A stretch of 52,134 nucleotides of DNA from Bdellovibrionales bacterium. Lineage in GTDB: Bacteria > Bdellovibrionota > Bdellovibrionia > Bdellovibrionales > UBA1609. This document shows positions 7,675 through 15,567 of this stretch, one piece after another. The DNA lies in the NCBI GenBank assembly GCA_013216195.1, contig JABSOQ010000010.1, forward strand, positions 1 to 52,134, read 5' to 3'. The translations under genes were made by a program, and so were the position numbers. Every line of letters begins with the position of its first letter. The first letter of the stretch is position 1. The notes beneath the pieces are model-generated. The model had not been told where the DNA came from and made no database searches. It saw only the letters and a list, made by a program, of their open reading frames with translations.

Positions 7675-9126
7675 ATGAGCGAAGTTTATGATGTTTGTGT
7701 GATTGGTTCTGGGCCTGGTGGCTACGTTGCGGCGATTCGTTCGGCACAATTGGGAATGAAAACAGCCATTATTGAACGCGAGTGGCTAGGTGGTGTTTGC
7801 TTGAACGTCGGGTGTATCCCTTCGAAAGCTATGATCACCGCTGGTCATTTTCTACATAAGATGCAGCACGACGGTAAATCAATGGGTTTTACAGTCGGTA
7901 AAATTGATTTTGATATGAAGCAGTTGAAGACTTGGAAGCAGTCTGTTTGCGACAAAATGTCTGGCGGAGTGAGTCAGCTTCTAAAAGGTAACAAAGTCGA
8001 CATCATCATGGGTGTAGCTGATTTTAAGAACTCTGGTGAAATCACAGTTCAAACTAAAGAGGGGCCAAAGGCGGTGAAAGCCAAAAACTTCATCGTCGCC
8101 ACAGGCTCTAGACCTATTGATATTCCAGGTTTTCAGGCAGATGAGACTGATGTGTTGTCATCTACAGGTGCACTCGATCTTGAAGAGGTGCCAAAGAACT
8201 TGGTGGTCATCGGTGGTGGCTACATTGGTTTAGAAATCAGCTCTTACATGAAAAACTTAGGTGCAGAGGTGGTTGTACTTGAAGCTTCAGACGCCCTTTT
8301 GAAAGGCATGGCCGACCCAGAGTGTGTTCAAGTTGTGGCGAGAAAACTAAAAAAGAATGGCGTGACTGTTCATCTTAATGCCTTCGCAAAGTCTTGGAAG
8401 AAATCTGGTAAGAGCCTTGAGGTCACAGCCGAAGTGAAAGGCAAGATGGAGACTTTCAAAGCCGACAAGGTTTTACTTACAGTTGGTAGAAAGCCAAACT
8501 CTGATGAAATGAATTTCAAAGCAGCAGGGGTTAAAGTTGACAGTAAAGGCTTTATTGAAGTGAACCCTCAGAGAAAGACAAGCGCTCCAGGTATCTATGC
8601 CATTGGAGATATAGCTGGTCAGCCAATGCTAGCACACAAGGCCTCTCATGAAGGTGTAATGGTCGCAGAAGTTATTGCTTGTCAAAACCGAGTTTACGAC
8701 GCCAAGACTGTGCCTGCTGTTATCTTTGTTGATCCTGAAATTGCCTCAGCTGGTATGACCGAAGAGGAGTGCAAAGCGGCTGGTTACACAGATCTCAAAG
8801 TTGGCAAGTTTCCGTTTGGTGCTAATGGCCGAGCGGTTTCAATGATGCATACTGATGGCTTTGTAAAGATGATTGCAGATGCAAATAACAATGTGCTTCT
8901 TGGTGTTCACATTGTGGGGCCCGAGGCGAGCAATTTGATTTCAGAGGCTGCTCTGGCGATTGAAATGGGAGCCACTCTTGAAGACTTGGCTCTGACCATT
9001 CATCCGCACCCAACGCTCGGTGAGACTATGATGGAAGCTGCAGAGGCCACATTGGGGCATGCCATTCACATCATTCAAAAGCCATTGGCTAAAGGTGGTA
9101 AGTCTGGAGCTTCGGCGCGTGCTTGA
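7675..9126 (+). CDS. lpd: Dihydrolipoyl dehydrogenase (E3)
   Basis: FAD enzyme that reoxidises dihydrolipoyl groups of E2 with NAD+. 483 residues, the normal length. FAD-binding GSGPGGYVAA at residues 11-20; redox-active disulfide GGVCLNVGCIPSK (Cys 42 and Cys 47); NAD-binding GGGYIGLEISSY near 180; second FAD motif GIYAIGDIAG near 305; C-terminal interface with the catalytic HPHPTLGE (His-x-x-x-x-Glu). AGGAGAG lies upstream of the ATG. The 3' end overlaps the proposed lipB start by 8 bases. It probably serves all the lipoyl-dependent complexes of the cell. Confidence 0.97.
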   Translation: MSEVYDVCVIGSGPGGYVAAIRSAQLGMKTAIIEREWLGGVCLNVGCIPSKAMITAGHFLHKMQHDGKSMGFTVGKIDFDMKQLKTWKQSVCDKMSGGVSQLLKGNKVDIIMGVADFKNSGEITVQTKEGPKAVKAKNFIVATGSRPIDIPGFQADETDVLSSTGALDLEEVPKNLVVIGGGYIGLEISSYMKNLGAEVVVLEASDALLKGMADPECVQVVARKLKKNGVTVHLNAFAKSWKKSGKSLEVTAEVKGKMETFKADKVLLTVGRKPNSDEMNFKAAGVKVDSKGFIEVNPQRKTSAPGIYAIGDIAGQPMLAHKASHEGVMVAEVIACQNRVYDAKTVPAVIFVDPEIASAGMTEEECKAAGYTDLKVGKFPFGANGRAVSMMHTDGFVKMIADANNNVLLGVHIVGPEASNLISEAALAIEMGATLEDLALTIHPHPTLGETMMEAAEATLGHAIHIIQKPLAKGGKSGASARA

Positions 9127-9871
9127 GTTTCAAGACTGGGGTCTGATTGATTATCAGGAAGCTGCTGAAAAGCAGCTTTCTTTGTTAGAGAAGGTCGCAA
9201 GCGGTGAAATGCCTGATCAAGTTGTTTTCTGTTGGCACCCTCCGGTTGTGACGTTGGGGCGCTCATCGCGCCCAAGTGATTTGCAAGGTTGGCAGGGCGA
9301 TGTTGTCGAGACCTCAAGAGGAGGTCGTGCAACTTATCACGGGCCAGAGCAGTTGGTGATTTACCCGATTCTAGATCTTAAAAAGTCTCGCAAGAACTTA
9401 AGAGCCAAAGATATTCACCAGTACTTGCGTTTACTCGAAGAGGCGCTGATTGCCGGGGTCAGAGAGCTCGGGGTCGAGGCTCGGAACCGACCACTTTGGC
9501 TACAGAAACAAGTTACAGACCATGAAGAGAGTTCACAAACTGACACAAGTTCATCGACCCAAACTGCCCCTGAGGGGCTCTCGCAATCGAGCTCAGCAGG
9601 TGATGGAGCTAAAGATGATCTTCTTTACACTGGAGTTTGGGTAGGGGATCAAAAGCTTGCCTCTATAGGAATCGCTGTTAAAAAATGGTCGACATATCAC
9701 GGTGCAGCTGTGAATTTATGGACTTCAGAGACAGCGTTTCAAGGCATTTCACCCTGCGGATTTCAACAGAATACAATGACTCAAATTGAGACAGTCATAG
9801 GCCAGAGACTAGTCCAGCAAGACCTTATTCGGGTGCTTAAGCCCCACCTTACTACTGCATTTGAAGTATGA
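9119..9871 (+). CDS. lipB: Octanoyltransferase with an unusual Ser/Thr-rich insertion
   Basis: Transfers octanoyl from acyl carrier protein to lipoyl domains, the step before LipA. Signature residues in the 250-residue protein: SRGGRATYHGPEQLVIYP near 67-83, catalytic Lys in KLASIGIAV (Lys 179) and catalytic Cys in ISPCGFQ (Cys 213). The 34-residue Lys-Cys spacing is normal for LipB. Start chosen at GTG 9119: GGAG at 9106-9109 is well spaced and the protein then starts LEFQDWGLIDYQEA, as LipB proteins do; the frame is open back to ATG 9059 inside lpd. Odd feature: residues 128-167 are a low-complexity stretch (SSQTDTSSSTQTAP) where most LipB proteins go straight from the R-N-R loop to TGVWV. 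Translationally coupled to lpd. Confidence 0.94.
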   Translation: MLEFQDWGLIDYQEAAEKQLSLLEKVASGEMPDQVVFCWHPPVVTLGRSSRPSDLQGWQGDVVETSRGGRATYHGPEQLVIYPILDLKKSRKNLRAKDIHQYLRLLEEALIAGVRELGVEARNRPLWLQKQVTDHEESSQTDTSSSTQTAPEGLSQSSSAGDGAKDDLLYTGVWVGDQKLASIGIAVKKWSTYHGAAVNLWTSETAFQGISPCGFQQNTMTQIETVIGQRLVQQDLIRVLKPHLTTAFEV

Positions 9872-9923
9872 GGTTACCCTAATCAAAGGCTGTTCTATAA
9901 TATAGAAGAGTTGTGGGAGAGTG

Positions 9924-11201
9924 ATGAAGAGTCGTCAGTTTGGGGCCTTTTGCGGGCTTCTCAAGCATTTGAATCGTGCCTACTCAGGACAGTTGGCTGT
10001 GCTATTCAAAGCATGTGTAGCTGCGCTTGTGGCGACGGCTTTGGTTGCAAGCGGGCAAGATCGTCAGGGCCCCAACGATTTTCTCACCACAGAGACATTT
10101 ACAGTAAACGAAGGCAACATTTACTTTGGCTTTGTCGACAGGGGGGATGGCACCCTTCAGGGAACTCGAGCCATGCCGTACCGGTTGCGTAATCCCATCC
10201 AAGCAGGCGACGAACTTCAGTTTGCTGGTCATGTTGTTATGAGAGACGCTCGTGGTATCGAACGAGTCTACTACCGAATGTTCCACCAGCCAGCAGGAAC
10301 AGAAGGCTTCACTAATATCACTCGTGATCTCGACCTGAACCCAGCTCACGACCAAGGGCAGAGAAGAAATCTAGCTCGTCCCGAAGTTTTTATTTCTGCA
10401 GATGATTTGATTGACCACATTGGTTCAGAGGTTGAGGGTTGCGATATTTTGCCCAACGAAGCCGCCGGGCTTGGCACCCTACGCCCGCTGATGCGAACCA
10501 ATGTTCTGCAAGATCTTGCAAACATCGAAACATTGAGAGACCAAGACCCGTCTGAATGGAACATTGAGATTCCGGCACTGAACAACGTCAGTAACGTCGG
10601 AGACTTCAACCCTGACTGTCTAAACTTTGTTGAGGGAGAAGGGAGTTTGGGCCCTTGGGGCCAGTTCATCGTATCTGAAATGATCGGCACCAACCGGGGT
10701 CAGACCTATCACGTCGATGTTGACCCCCGAGAGTGGTTCGAAGTCCCAGCTGGCTACTTCGGTGACGCTTGCCCGAATTACAATAGTCTAAGCACAGACA
10801 GAAAGCTCGCAGTTTGGGTTTCGGCAATAGCAGGGCTAGCTATGAAAGAGTCGTCGTGTAACGAAGATGCTGGGGCTCAGGGCACCAACTCTTGGGCTGA
10901 GGGCCTTCTGCAAGGGCCATCAAACTGGGGACCATCAGGTAGTGAAATCGGCCGTGGCAAGCGAAACGAAGGCTGTAATGCTCGTGAGAGCAACCTCAGA
11001 AACTATGAGGATGCTCTGAGTTGCGGTTTACAAATTCTTGGCGATACTCTGTGTGGGGCTTATTCTATTAATGGTGCCATCACATGCCGCCCAGACAGGC
11101 GGCAGCAGCGGTTTTTCAATGGTGGTGGGTATTTTGAGCCATTGAGAAGTAGCCAAGCTTTGATTCGTGAGCAGGTTTCGAGAGTACGGGGGTGCAGATG
11201 A
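9924..11201 (+). CDS. Exported lytic-transglycosylase-like protein
   Basis: 425 residues, exported by a long N-region plus hydrophobic stretch (about residues 25-43). Most of the first 270 residues resemble nothing I know. The C-terminal third holds AMKESSCN (Glu 309) followed 18 residues later by AEGLLQ (327-330), then DALSCGLQILGDTLCG. This E-S...A-x-GLLQ pattern is the core of the lysozyme-like transglycosylase fold (SLT: ES...GLMQ), where the Glu is the catalytic acid that cuts peptidoglycan. Six or more cysteines in the C-terminal part suggest disulfides. GGGAG supports ATG 9924 over GTG 9921. ATGA overlap with the next gene implies joint expression and probably a joint role. Confidence 0.6.
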   Translation: MKSRQFGAFCGLLKHLNRAYSGQLAVLFKACVAALVATALVASGQDRQGPNDFLTTETFTVNEGNIYFGFVDRGDGTLQGTRAMPYRLRNPIQAGDELQFAGHVVMRDARGIERVYYRMFHQPAGTEGFTNITRDLDLNPAHDQGQRRNLARPEVFISADDLIDHIGSEVEGCDILPNEAAGLGTLRPLMRTNVLQDLANIETLRDQDPSEWNIEIPALNNVSNVGDFNPDCLNFVEGEGSLGPWGQFIVSEMIGTNRGQTYHVDVDPREWFEVPAGYFGDACPNYNSLSTDRKLAVWVSAIAGLAMKESSCNEDAGAQGTNSWAEGLLQGPSNWGPSGSEIGRGKRNEGCNARESNLRNYEDALSCGLQILGDTLCGAYSINGAITCRPDRRQQRFFNGGGYFEPLRSSQALIREQVSRVRGCR

Positions 11202-11734
11202 GCAAATTTGAGGGGGCATGGAAGATTCTCGTAGCGAGCCTGCTAGTCTTGACCTTCTGTGCAAATGCTCAATATCGAGAAGATGAGGCGGCAGTTGCGC
11301 CTCAGACCATGAAGTCTTTAAAAGCTTGGTTGCAAGAAAAAGTAAATATTGTTGAGGGTAGTCACCAAGTCGTGAGAGCTGAAAGTGGTGAGCGCTGCCT
11401 GGGTGAAGGAGAGCTCACGATGAGCATTGAGCAAGGAGCCTATGTGACCATAAGCCTTGCTCATCATGTATTGAGCTACGGTTTAGGCAAACAGCCTTAT
11501 GTGAACAAAGAGCTTTTTCAGGGGTGTACGATAAGAGTGGCCGTTAGTGAAACTGACGCAGGTTTTAGTATTCTGCAAAGTAGAAGTTGTGGTGATTCTG
11601 TTTTGAACACCAAGCAAGTCATCAGCAAAATGCCTAGCGGATTCAAACTGCAAAATTTTAGAAAAAAAGGCGACGCTGATTGGAATATGTGGATCAGCTG
11701 CCTCTATCAAAAAGTCTCAGATACCGTAAGGTAA
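11198..11734 (+). CDS. Small secreted protein, coupled to the transglycosylase-like gene
   Basis: 178 residues from ATG 11198, which overlaps the previous stop (ATGA); an ATG two codons earlier is also possible. Signal peptide: ILVASLLVLTFCANA, likely cut before QYRED. The mature protein has five cysteines (GERCLG, QGCTIR, SRSCGD, SCLYQ region), suggesting periplasmic disulfides. I do not recognise a family. Translational coupling makes a partner, inhibitor or chaperone of the upstream enzyme plausible, but nothing in its own sequence shows this. The 3' side holds an inverted repeat (ATCGCCT...AGGCGAT, 11734-11771), possibly a two-way transcription end with exbD. Confidence 0.6.
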   Translation: MSKFEGAWKILVASLLVLTFCANAQYREDEAAVAPQTMKSLKAWLQEKVNIVEGSHQVVRAESGERCLGEGELTMSIEQGAYVTISLAHHVLSYGLGKQPYVNKELFQGCTIRVAVSETDAGFSILQSRSCGDSVLNTKQVISKMPSGFKLQNFRKKGDADWNMWISCLYQKVSDTVR

Positions 11735-11784
11735 TCGCCTCTATCAAGACTTGCTAGGTGCAAAGGCGATGGTTTGATTAACTC

Positions 11785-12192
11785 TTACTTATTGTCGATT
11801 GTGATCGCAAATTTCTTTACGCCACCAGATTTTACGGCATCAATAACAGCCACCACTTGCCCGTGAGGCACGTCTCTGTCTGCTGAAATGATAGCTTGCA
11901 CGTCAGGCTTTTGAGCAGACATCTCTGTAGCATAATTTTTGATTGCCTCTTCAGATGATTCTTCACCATTCAACAGAATTTGGCCACCCTTGGTGATCGT
12001 GATACCGAGCTTGCTAGGAGTCGTTTCATCTCCACTAGCTGCCTTTGGAAGGTTCACGTTAATACTGGGTTTCATGATTAACGGCGTTGTAACCATAAAG
12101 ATGATCAAAATCACCAGAATGATATCTACGAAGGGAACAATGTTAATCTCTGCTATGGGCTCGTCTGAGTCACCACCAACTTTAGCTGCCAT
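11785..12192 (-). CDS. exbD: ExbD/TolR family biopolymer transport protein
   Basis: 135 residues. Short cytoplasmic N-terminus, one membrane segment (about 20-40) with the conserved proton-path aspartate (PFVDIILVILIIF, Asp 23) and a periplasmic domain ending AVIDAVKSGGVKKFAITID, all typical of ExbD/TolR. With ExbB it forms a proton-driven motor that energises TonB-dependent outer-membrane import or Tol-Pal. The start lies 5 bases after the exbB stop, and AAAGGA sits within the exbB end. No tonB or tolA is nearby. ExbD and TolR cannot be separated by sequence alone. Confidence 0.92.
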   Translation of the reverse strand: MAAKVGGDSDEPIAEINIVPFVDIILVILIIFMVTTPLIMKPSINVNLPKAASGDETTPSKLGITITKGGQILLNGEESSEEAIKNYATEMSAQKPDVQAIISADRDVPHGQVVAVIDAVKSGGVKKFAITIDNK

Positions 12193-12197
12193 GGCTC

Positions 12198-12830
12198 TTA
12201 GCCCTTTCCTTTAGAGCTTTTTGCATACGCCAAGCAGAGTTCGCGAACCGAATCTAGGCTCTGCATGACGCTCTTAACCTGCTTCGAGAAGTAGTTGAAA
12301 GCGATAATCGCTGGAATCGCAACGATCAAACCAATTGCAGTCGCGACAAGCGCTTCTGAGATACCTTGCATAACTGCAGAGGCCTCACCTTGGCTTTGTG
12401 CTAAGCCTCTGAAGGCGTCCATGATACCGAAAACAGTACCCAAAAGGCCGATGAACGGGGCGTTTGACCCAACGGTTGCTAAGAAGTTGAGGTAGCGTTC
12501 AAGTTTAGGCTTCTCAACTAATGAATACGAATTGAAGAGCTCTTCTAAGCCATCAGCCCCTTTCTCTTTGACGTGTCTCATGCCGTAGGCCAGGGCTCGT
12601 CCTTCAAGGGTTTGTTTGTCGCGGCTCATCTGCTCGATTTCAGAGAGATCGCTGCTTTGCAGGGTTTCGCTGATTTGCGATGCAATTTTCTTACTTTCTG
12701 ACTTAACTTTGCCAAGCGTAATGAATCGCTCGAGAATAAAAGCTAAGCTGAATACACTAAGAAGAATGAGGATCCAGAGAGTGATGTCATGACCGAATTG
12801 AGCAATGACAAAAAATTTGTCCGTAAGCAT
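12198..12830 (-). CDS. exbB: ExbB/TolQ/MotA family proton channel
   Basis: 210 residues with three membrane segments: about 12-32 (DITLWILILLSVFSLAF), 105-130 (FIGLLGTVFGIMDAFRGLA) and 150-172 (ALVATAIGLIVAIPAIIAFNYF). The last two carry the hallmark GLLGTV and ATAxGLxVAIPA sequences of ExbB/TolQ. ATG 12830 is chosen because AAGGAGC precedes it by 7 bases; the frame is open 19 codons further but without a ribosome-binding site. Partner of the downstream exbD. Divergent from the sulfatase-like lipoprotein gene with only 60 bases between starts. Confidence 0.92.
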   Translation of the reverse strand: MLTDKFFVIAQFGHDITLWILILLSVFSLAFILERFITLGKVKSESKKIASQISETLQSSDLSEIEQMSRDKQTLEGRALAYGMRHVKEKGADGLEELFNSYSLVEKPKLERYLNFLATVGSNAPFIGLLGTVFGIMDAFRGLAQSQGEASAVMQGISEALVATAIGLIVAIPAIIAFNYFSKQVKSVMQSLDSVRELCLAYAKSSKGKG

Positions 12831-12890
12831 TTTGGGCTCCTTTTTTACGCCGAAACGATTATCTCCGGGCAGGGTAGGTAGGGTCAAGAG

Positions 12891-14756
12891 ATGGGGTTAA
12901 ATAGTATCGTGAGTGGCATGCTGAAGTTGCCTACTGTTATCCAAATGCTAGTCACTCTAATAGTTTTTACACAGCTAACCGGCTGTAGTTGGGGAGAGAA
13001 AAGGGCCAAGTCTCTGATTGTCATAGCTGTAGAGGGCTTGGCTTTTGAGTCTTTTACTTGCTCCAATCTTGGCGATGACCCCGGTCAGGCAAGAGGATTC
13101 TACGCTTTTTGTGAAGAGGCTGTTCGATTCACTCACGCCTATGCCCCTTCTCCGCTTTCAAGCCCGGCATTGGCATCAATATTTACTGGGGTCTATCCTG
13201 TGGAGCATGGTCTCAGAGATCATGGTGAGACTTTCTTGCCAGCGTCTTGGCTTACGGTACCTGAGGTGGCGATCAAGAAAGGTTACCGAACAGCCTTTAT
13301 TTCCTCTGGGCCACCCGTGCTCTACAAATCGGGTCTGGGGCAAGGCTTTGAGTCTTTTCGTGATTCGGTAAACCTGAACGCAGGCAAAACGTTTAGGCCG
13401 GCTGACACTTTGGTTACAGAGGCGGTCAATTGGTTGCGCGATGACCTGGCCCGGCCCAACTTTTTGGTGATTTACCTGTCTGATCTGCAGTACCCGAATC
13501 AAACGACATTGAACAACGAAGGAGAGATTCGCAGTCAAACCTCTCAAAGCCAGCTTGAAGAAATAGATGAATCAATTGGCAACCTCGTCAACTCTCTAAA
13601 GGGTTTAGGTTTGTGGGACTCCTCCACGGTTGTGCTGGCTGGGCTTAACGGAGGCCTGTTAGAAAAAGACCCCAGAGAAGAGCGGGGAGTGAATCTGTAC
13701 ACCGAGAACATTCAAGTGAAGCTTCTTATCAAACCTAAGCGTAAAAAAAGAGACAAGGGTCTGCAGTGGAAGGTTGATCAAAATGTCACATTGGCAGATG
13801 TGGGCCAAACCCTGTTTGACTACTTAGAAACTACACCTTCAAAAGCGAGTCAGTACAACACACTCTCTTTGCGGCCGGTGCTCGAGTCACTTGAAAACAG
13901 TTTACCAGAGAAGCGGATGATCCCGATCGAGTCGGCTTGGGCGTCTTGGCGCGACGTCGGAATTCCGAGGCTCAGTATTCGAATGAATCAGTACCTCTAC
14001 ATTTTTGACAAGCGGGTCAGGTTCTATAACACCATCTATGATCGTCTTGAACGCTCGCAGATCGACCTAAAAGATCCGCTAGCCCTTGATTCGCTAGCCG
14101 AGATTGAGGGTTTTGTGTCGTCTTTGCCATATAAGCGCTGGAGGCCTTACTCCGAGACACTTCGAGAAAAGCTCCTGCTGTCTAGAAAGTACTTTTCTGA
14201 AAACCCAAACCACAAAGAGCTAGCGCGAACCCTTAAGCATTTGTCTTTGCACCGATCTTGGGATGACCAGGTCTGGGGTTGGAGAGCTCGCCTAAATTTG
14301 AAAACTCAAGATTGGGACGACCTACTCAAAATCGGCAAGGCTCAAGGTAAGGCTCATTGGGCTTTTGTAGCTCTTAAAAACCTCAAGAATGACAACCTTG
14401 CCGAGCCAGAGCTACCGCTCACTGGCTGCGCTGAGTATTTGATTGAACCGAAGAGTAAGATTTCTCCGCAAAGTTGTCTCGACTCTACTTTTCGTAAGTT
14501 TTTGTCATGGGCGTCTGAGTCTGACCCAGTGAAAGTTGAGCGTAAAAAAGAGAGATTTCTCAGGCACTACAGGTGGGTTCAATTGGAGCAACTCACTTAT
14601 GGTTTGAACTATCGAAGCGGATTGACTTGGTCGACTGACACTCAAGATTTATCTATGCCAAGCTGGACAGAACTGGCTCTAGCTCTTCCGAGGTATGCGG
14701 GCTTTAGACGTCAGGTTCAAAAATTCACCGAAAAACAGATCGCCCTAGTAGATTGA
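12891..14756 (+). CDS. Lipoprotein with degenerate sulfatase/alkaline-phosphatase fold
   Basis: 621 residues. Lipobox QLTGC (Cys 32). Residues 40-330 follow the sulfatase layout (LIVIAVEGLAFESF, SPLSSPALASIFTG, GYRTAFISSG, STVVLAGLNGG), but the active-site residues are changed. The nucleophile motif is S-S-P-A-L (90-94) instead of C/S-x-P-x-R; the first metal-binding Asp is replaced (VEGL instead of DDL or DTL); the late D-H/N-G motif reads LNGG. I infer a non-catalytic or strongly altered member. The C-terminal half (about 340-621) is helical and not recognisable. Start ATG 12891 is uncertain; ATG 12918 also gives a good lipoprotein signal. Divergent from exbB/exbD. Confidence 0.72.
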   Translation: MGLNSIVSGMLKLPTVIQMLVTLIVFTQLTGCSWGEKRAKSLIVIAVEGLAFESFTCSNLGDDPGQARGFYAFCEEAVRFTHAYAPSPLSSPALASIFTGVYPVEHGLRDHGETFLPASWLTVPEVAIKKGYRTAFISSGPPVLYKSGLGQGFESFRDSVNLNAGKTFRPADTLVTEAVNWLRDDLARPNFLVIYLSDLQYPNQTTLNNEGEIRSQTSQSQLEEIDESIGNLVNSLKGLGLWDSSTVVLAGLNGGLLEKDPREERGVNLYTENIQVKLLIKPKRKKRDKGLQWKVDQNVTLADVGQTLFDYLETTPSKASQYNTLSLRPVLESLENSLPEKRMIPIESAWASWRDVGIPRLSIRMNQYLYIFDKRVRFYNTIYDRLERSQIDLKDPLALDSLAEIEGFVSSLPYKRWRPYSETLREKLLLSRKYFSENPNHKELARTLKHLSLHRSWDDQVWGWRARLNLKTQDWDDLLKIGKAQGKAHWAFVALKNLKNDNLAEPELPLTGCAEYLIEPKSKISPQSCLDSTFRKFLSWASESDPVKVERKKERFLRHYRWVQLEQLTYGLNYRSGLTWSTDTQDLSMPSWTELALALPRYAGFRRQVQKFTEKQIALVD

Positions 14757-14770
14757 TGAGTTGTTTGATT

Positions 14771-15547
14771 TTAGATGTAAGTGGCCTCGGGGTCGTAGAA
14801 GACTTTGATTTCTATATTCGACTTTCTTTGAAACTTTGAAAGAATCGTATACAGTTCGTCTTCCGTTGCAGGCGAAATATCGGGGTTATTTGTCGAATCT
14901 TTCGCAAGCGTGTGGATGTGAATTGATTTGGGCTTCACTATGCCGACCACTTCCATCCATTCGTCTAGTTCGTCAGCATCGAGGTTTGAGTTTTGCCCCT
15001 GAAAGAAAACGCTCTGAATGATGCAATCACTGAGTTTTCGGGCTCCAGAGGTGACTTTCGACATGTTTCCGCGAATTAGAGGCGCATTGACAGCTTTAAA
15101 GCCAGTTTCGCTCGCCGCATCGATTTTGATCACTCGCTCATCATACAAATTGAGTGTTTCAACGGTTCGTCTGTTTTCTATGTGAGCTCCGTTAGTCAAA
15201 ATGATCAATTTCGCATTAGGTAAGACTTCTTGCTGAACTTTTCGCAGTCTTTCAGTGAGCTGATCTATCTCAAGATGAAGAGTGGGCTCTCCATTGCCAG
15301 ACACTAAAAGAGAGTCTATTGAAGTATTTTGAGTAACAGACTCGGTAATGATCTCTCGCAAGGCTGATTCAATTGCATCAACCGATGGAAACTCCATTTG
15401 CTTTTTTACCTGATTCATTCTGATTTCAGTGGGGCCGAGATTGCAATAAACGCAATTGTAGGAGCAGACTTTTTGGTCTCCCAAGGGGTTAATCTCAATA
15501 CTCATGCCAAAGCGCAGGCTTTGCCTGGGTGAAAGTGCTAACTTCAT
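14771..15547 (-). CDS. Radical SAM protein
   Basis: 258 residues. The radical-SAM motif is CSYNCVYC (CX3CX2C), preceded by SLRFGMSIEINPLGD; later come the glycine-rich SLLVSGNGEPTLH (SAM-binding GGE-like segment), LIILTNGAHI and VIKIDAASETGFKAVN. This pattern fits the COG0731-like Fe-S oxidoreductases, a group related to wyosine base enzymes but with many uncharacterised members. Only the SAM cluster cysteines are evident; no second iron-sulfur cluster motif is seen. Last gene of the FHA/Tad operon, 20 bases behind the phosphatase-like gene, so it may be co-transcribed although its link to that system is unclear. Convergent with the sulfatase-like gene. Confidence 0.85.
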   Translation of the reverse strand: MKLALSPRQSLRFGMSIEINPLGDQKVCSYNCVYCNLGPTEIRMNQVKKQMEFPSVDAIESALREIITESVTQNTSIDSLLVSGNGEPTLHLEIDQLTERLRKVQQEVLPNAKLIILTNGAHIENRRTVETLNLYDERVIKIDAASETGFKAVNAPLIRGNMSKVTSGARKLSDCIIQSVFFQGQNSNLDADELDEWMEVVGIVKPKSIHIHTLAKDSTNNPDISPATEDELYTILSKFQRKSNIEIKVFYDPEATYI

Positions 15548-15567
15548 TACTGTTTATGGTCTCAAAT

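Noticed and set aside
9059-9118. LipB starting at ATG 9059 inside lpd
   Set aside because: The extra 20 residues do not look like LipB; a GTG with a good GGAG at 9119 gives a normal start.
12831-12887. Longer ExbB with 19 extra N-terminal residues
   Set aside because: AAGGAGC fixes the start at 12830; the extra stretch has no function and no ribosome-binding site.
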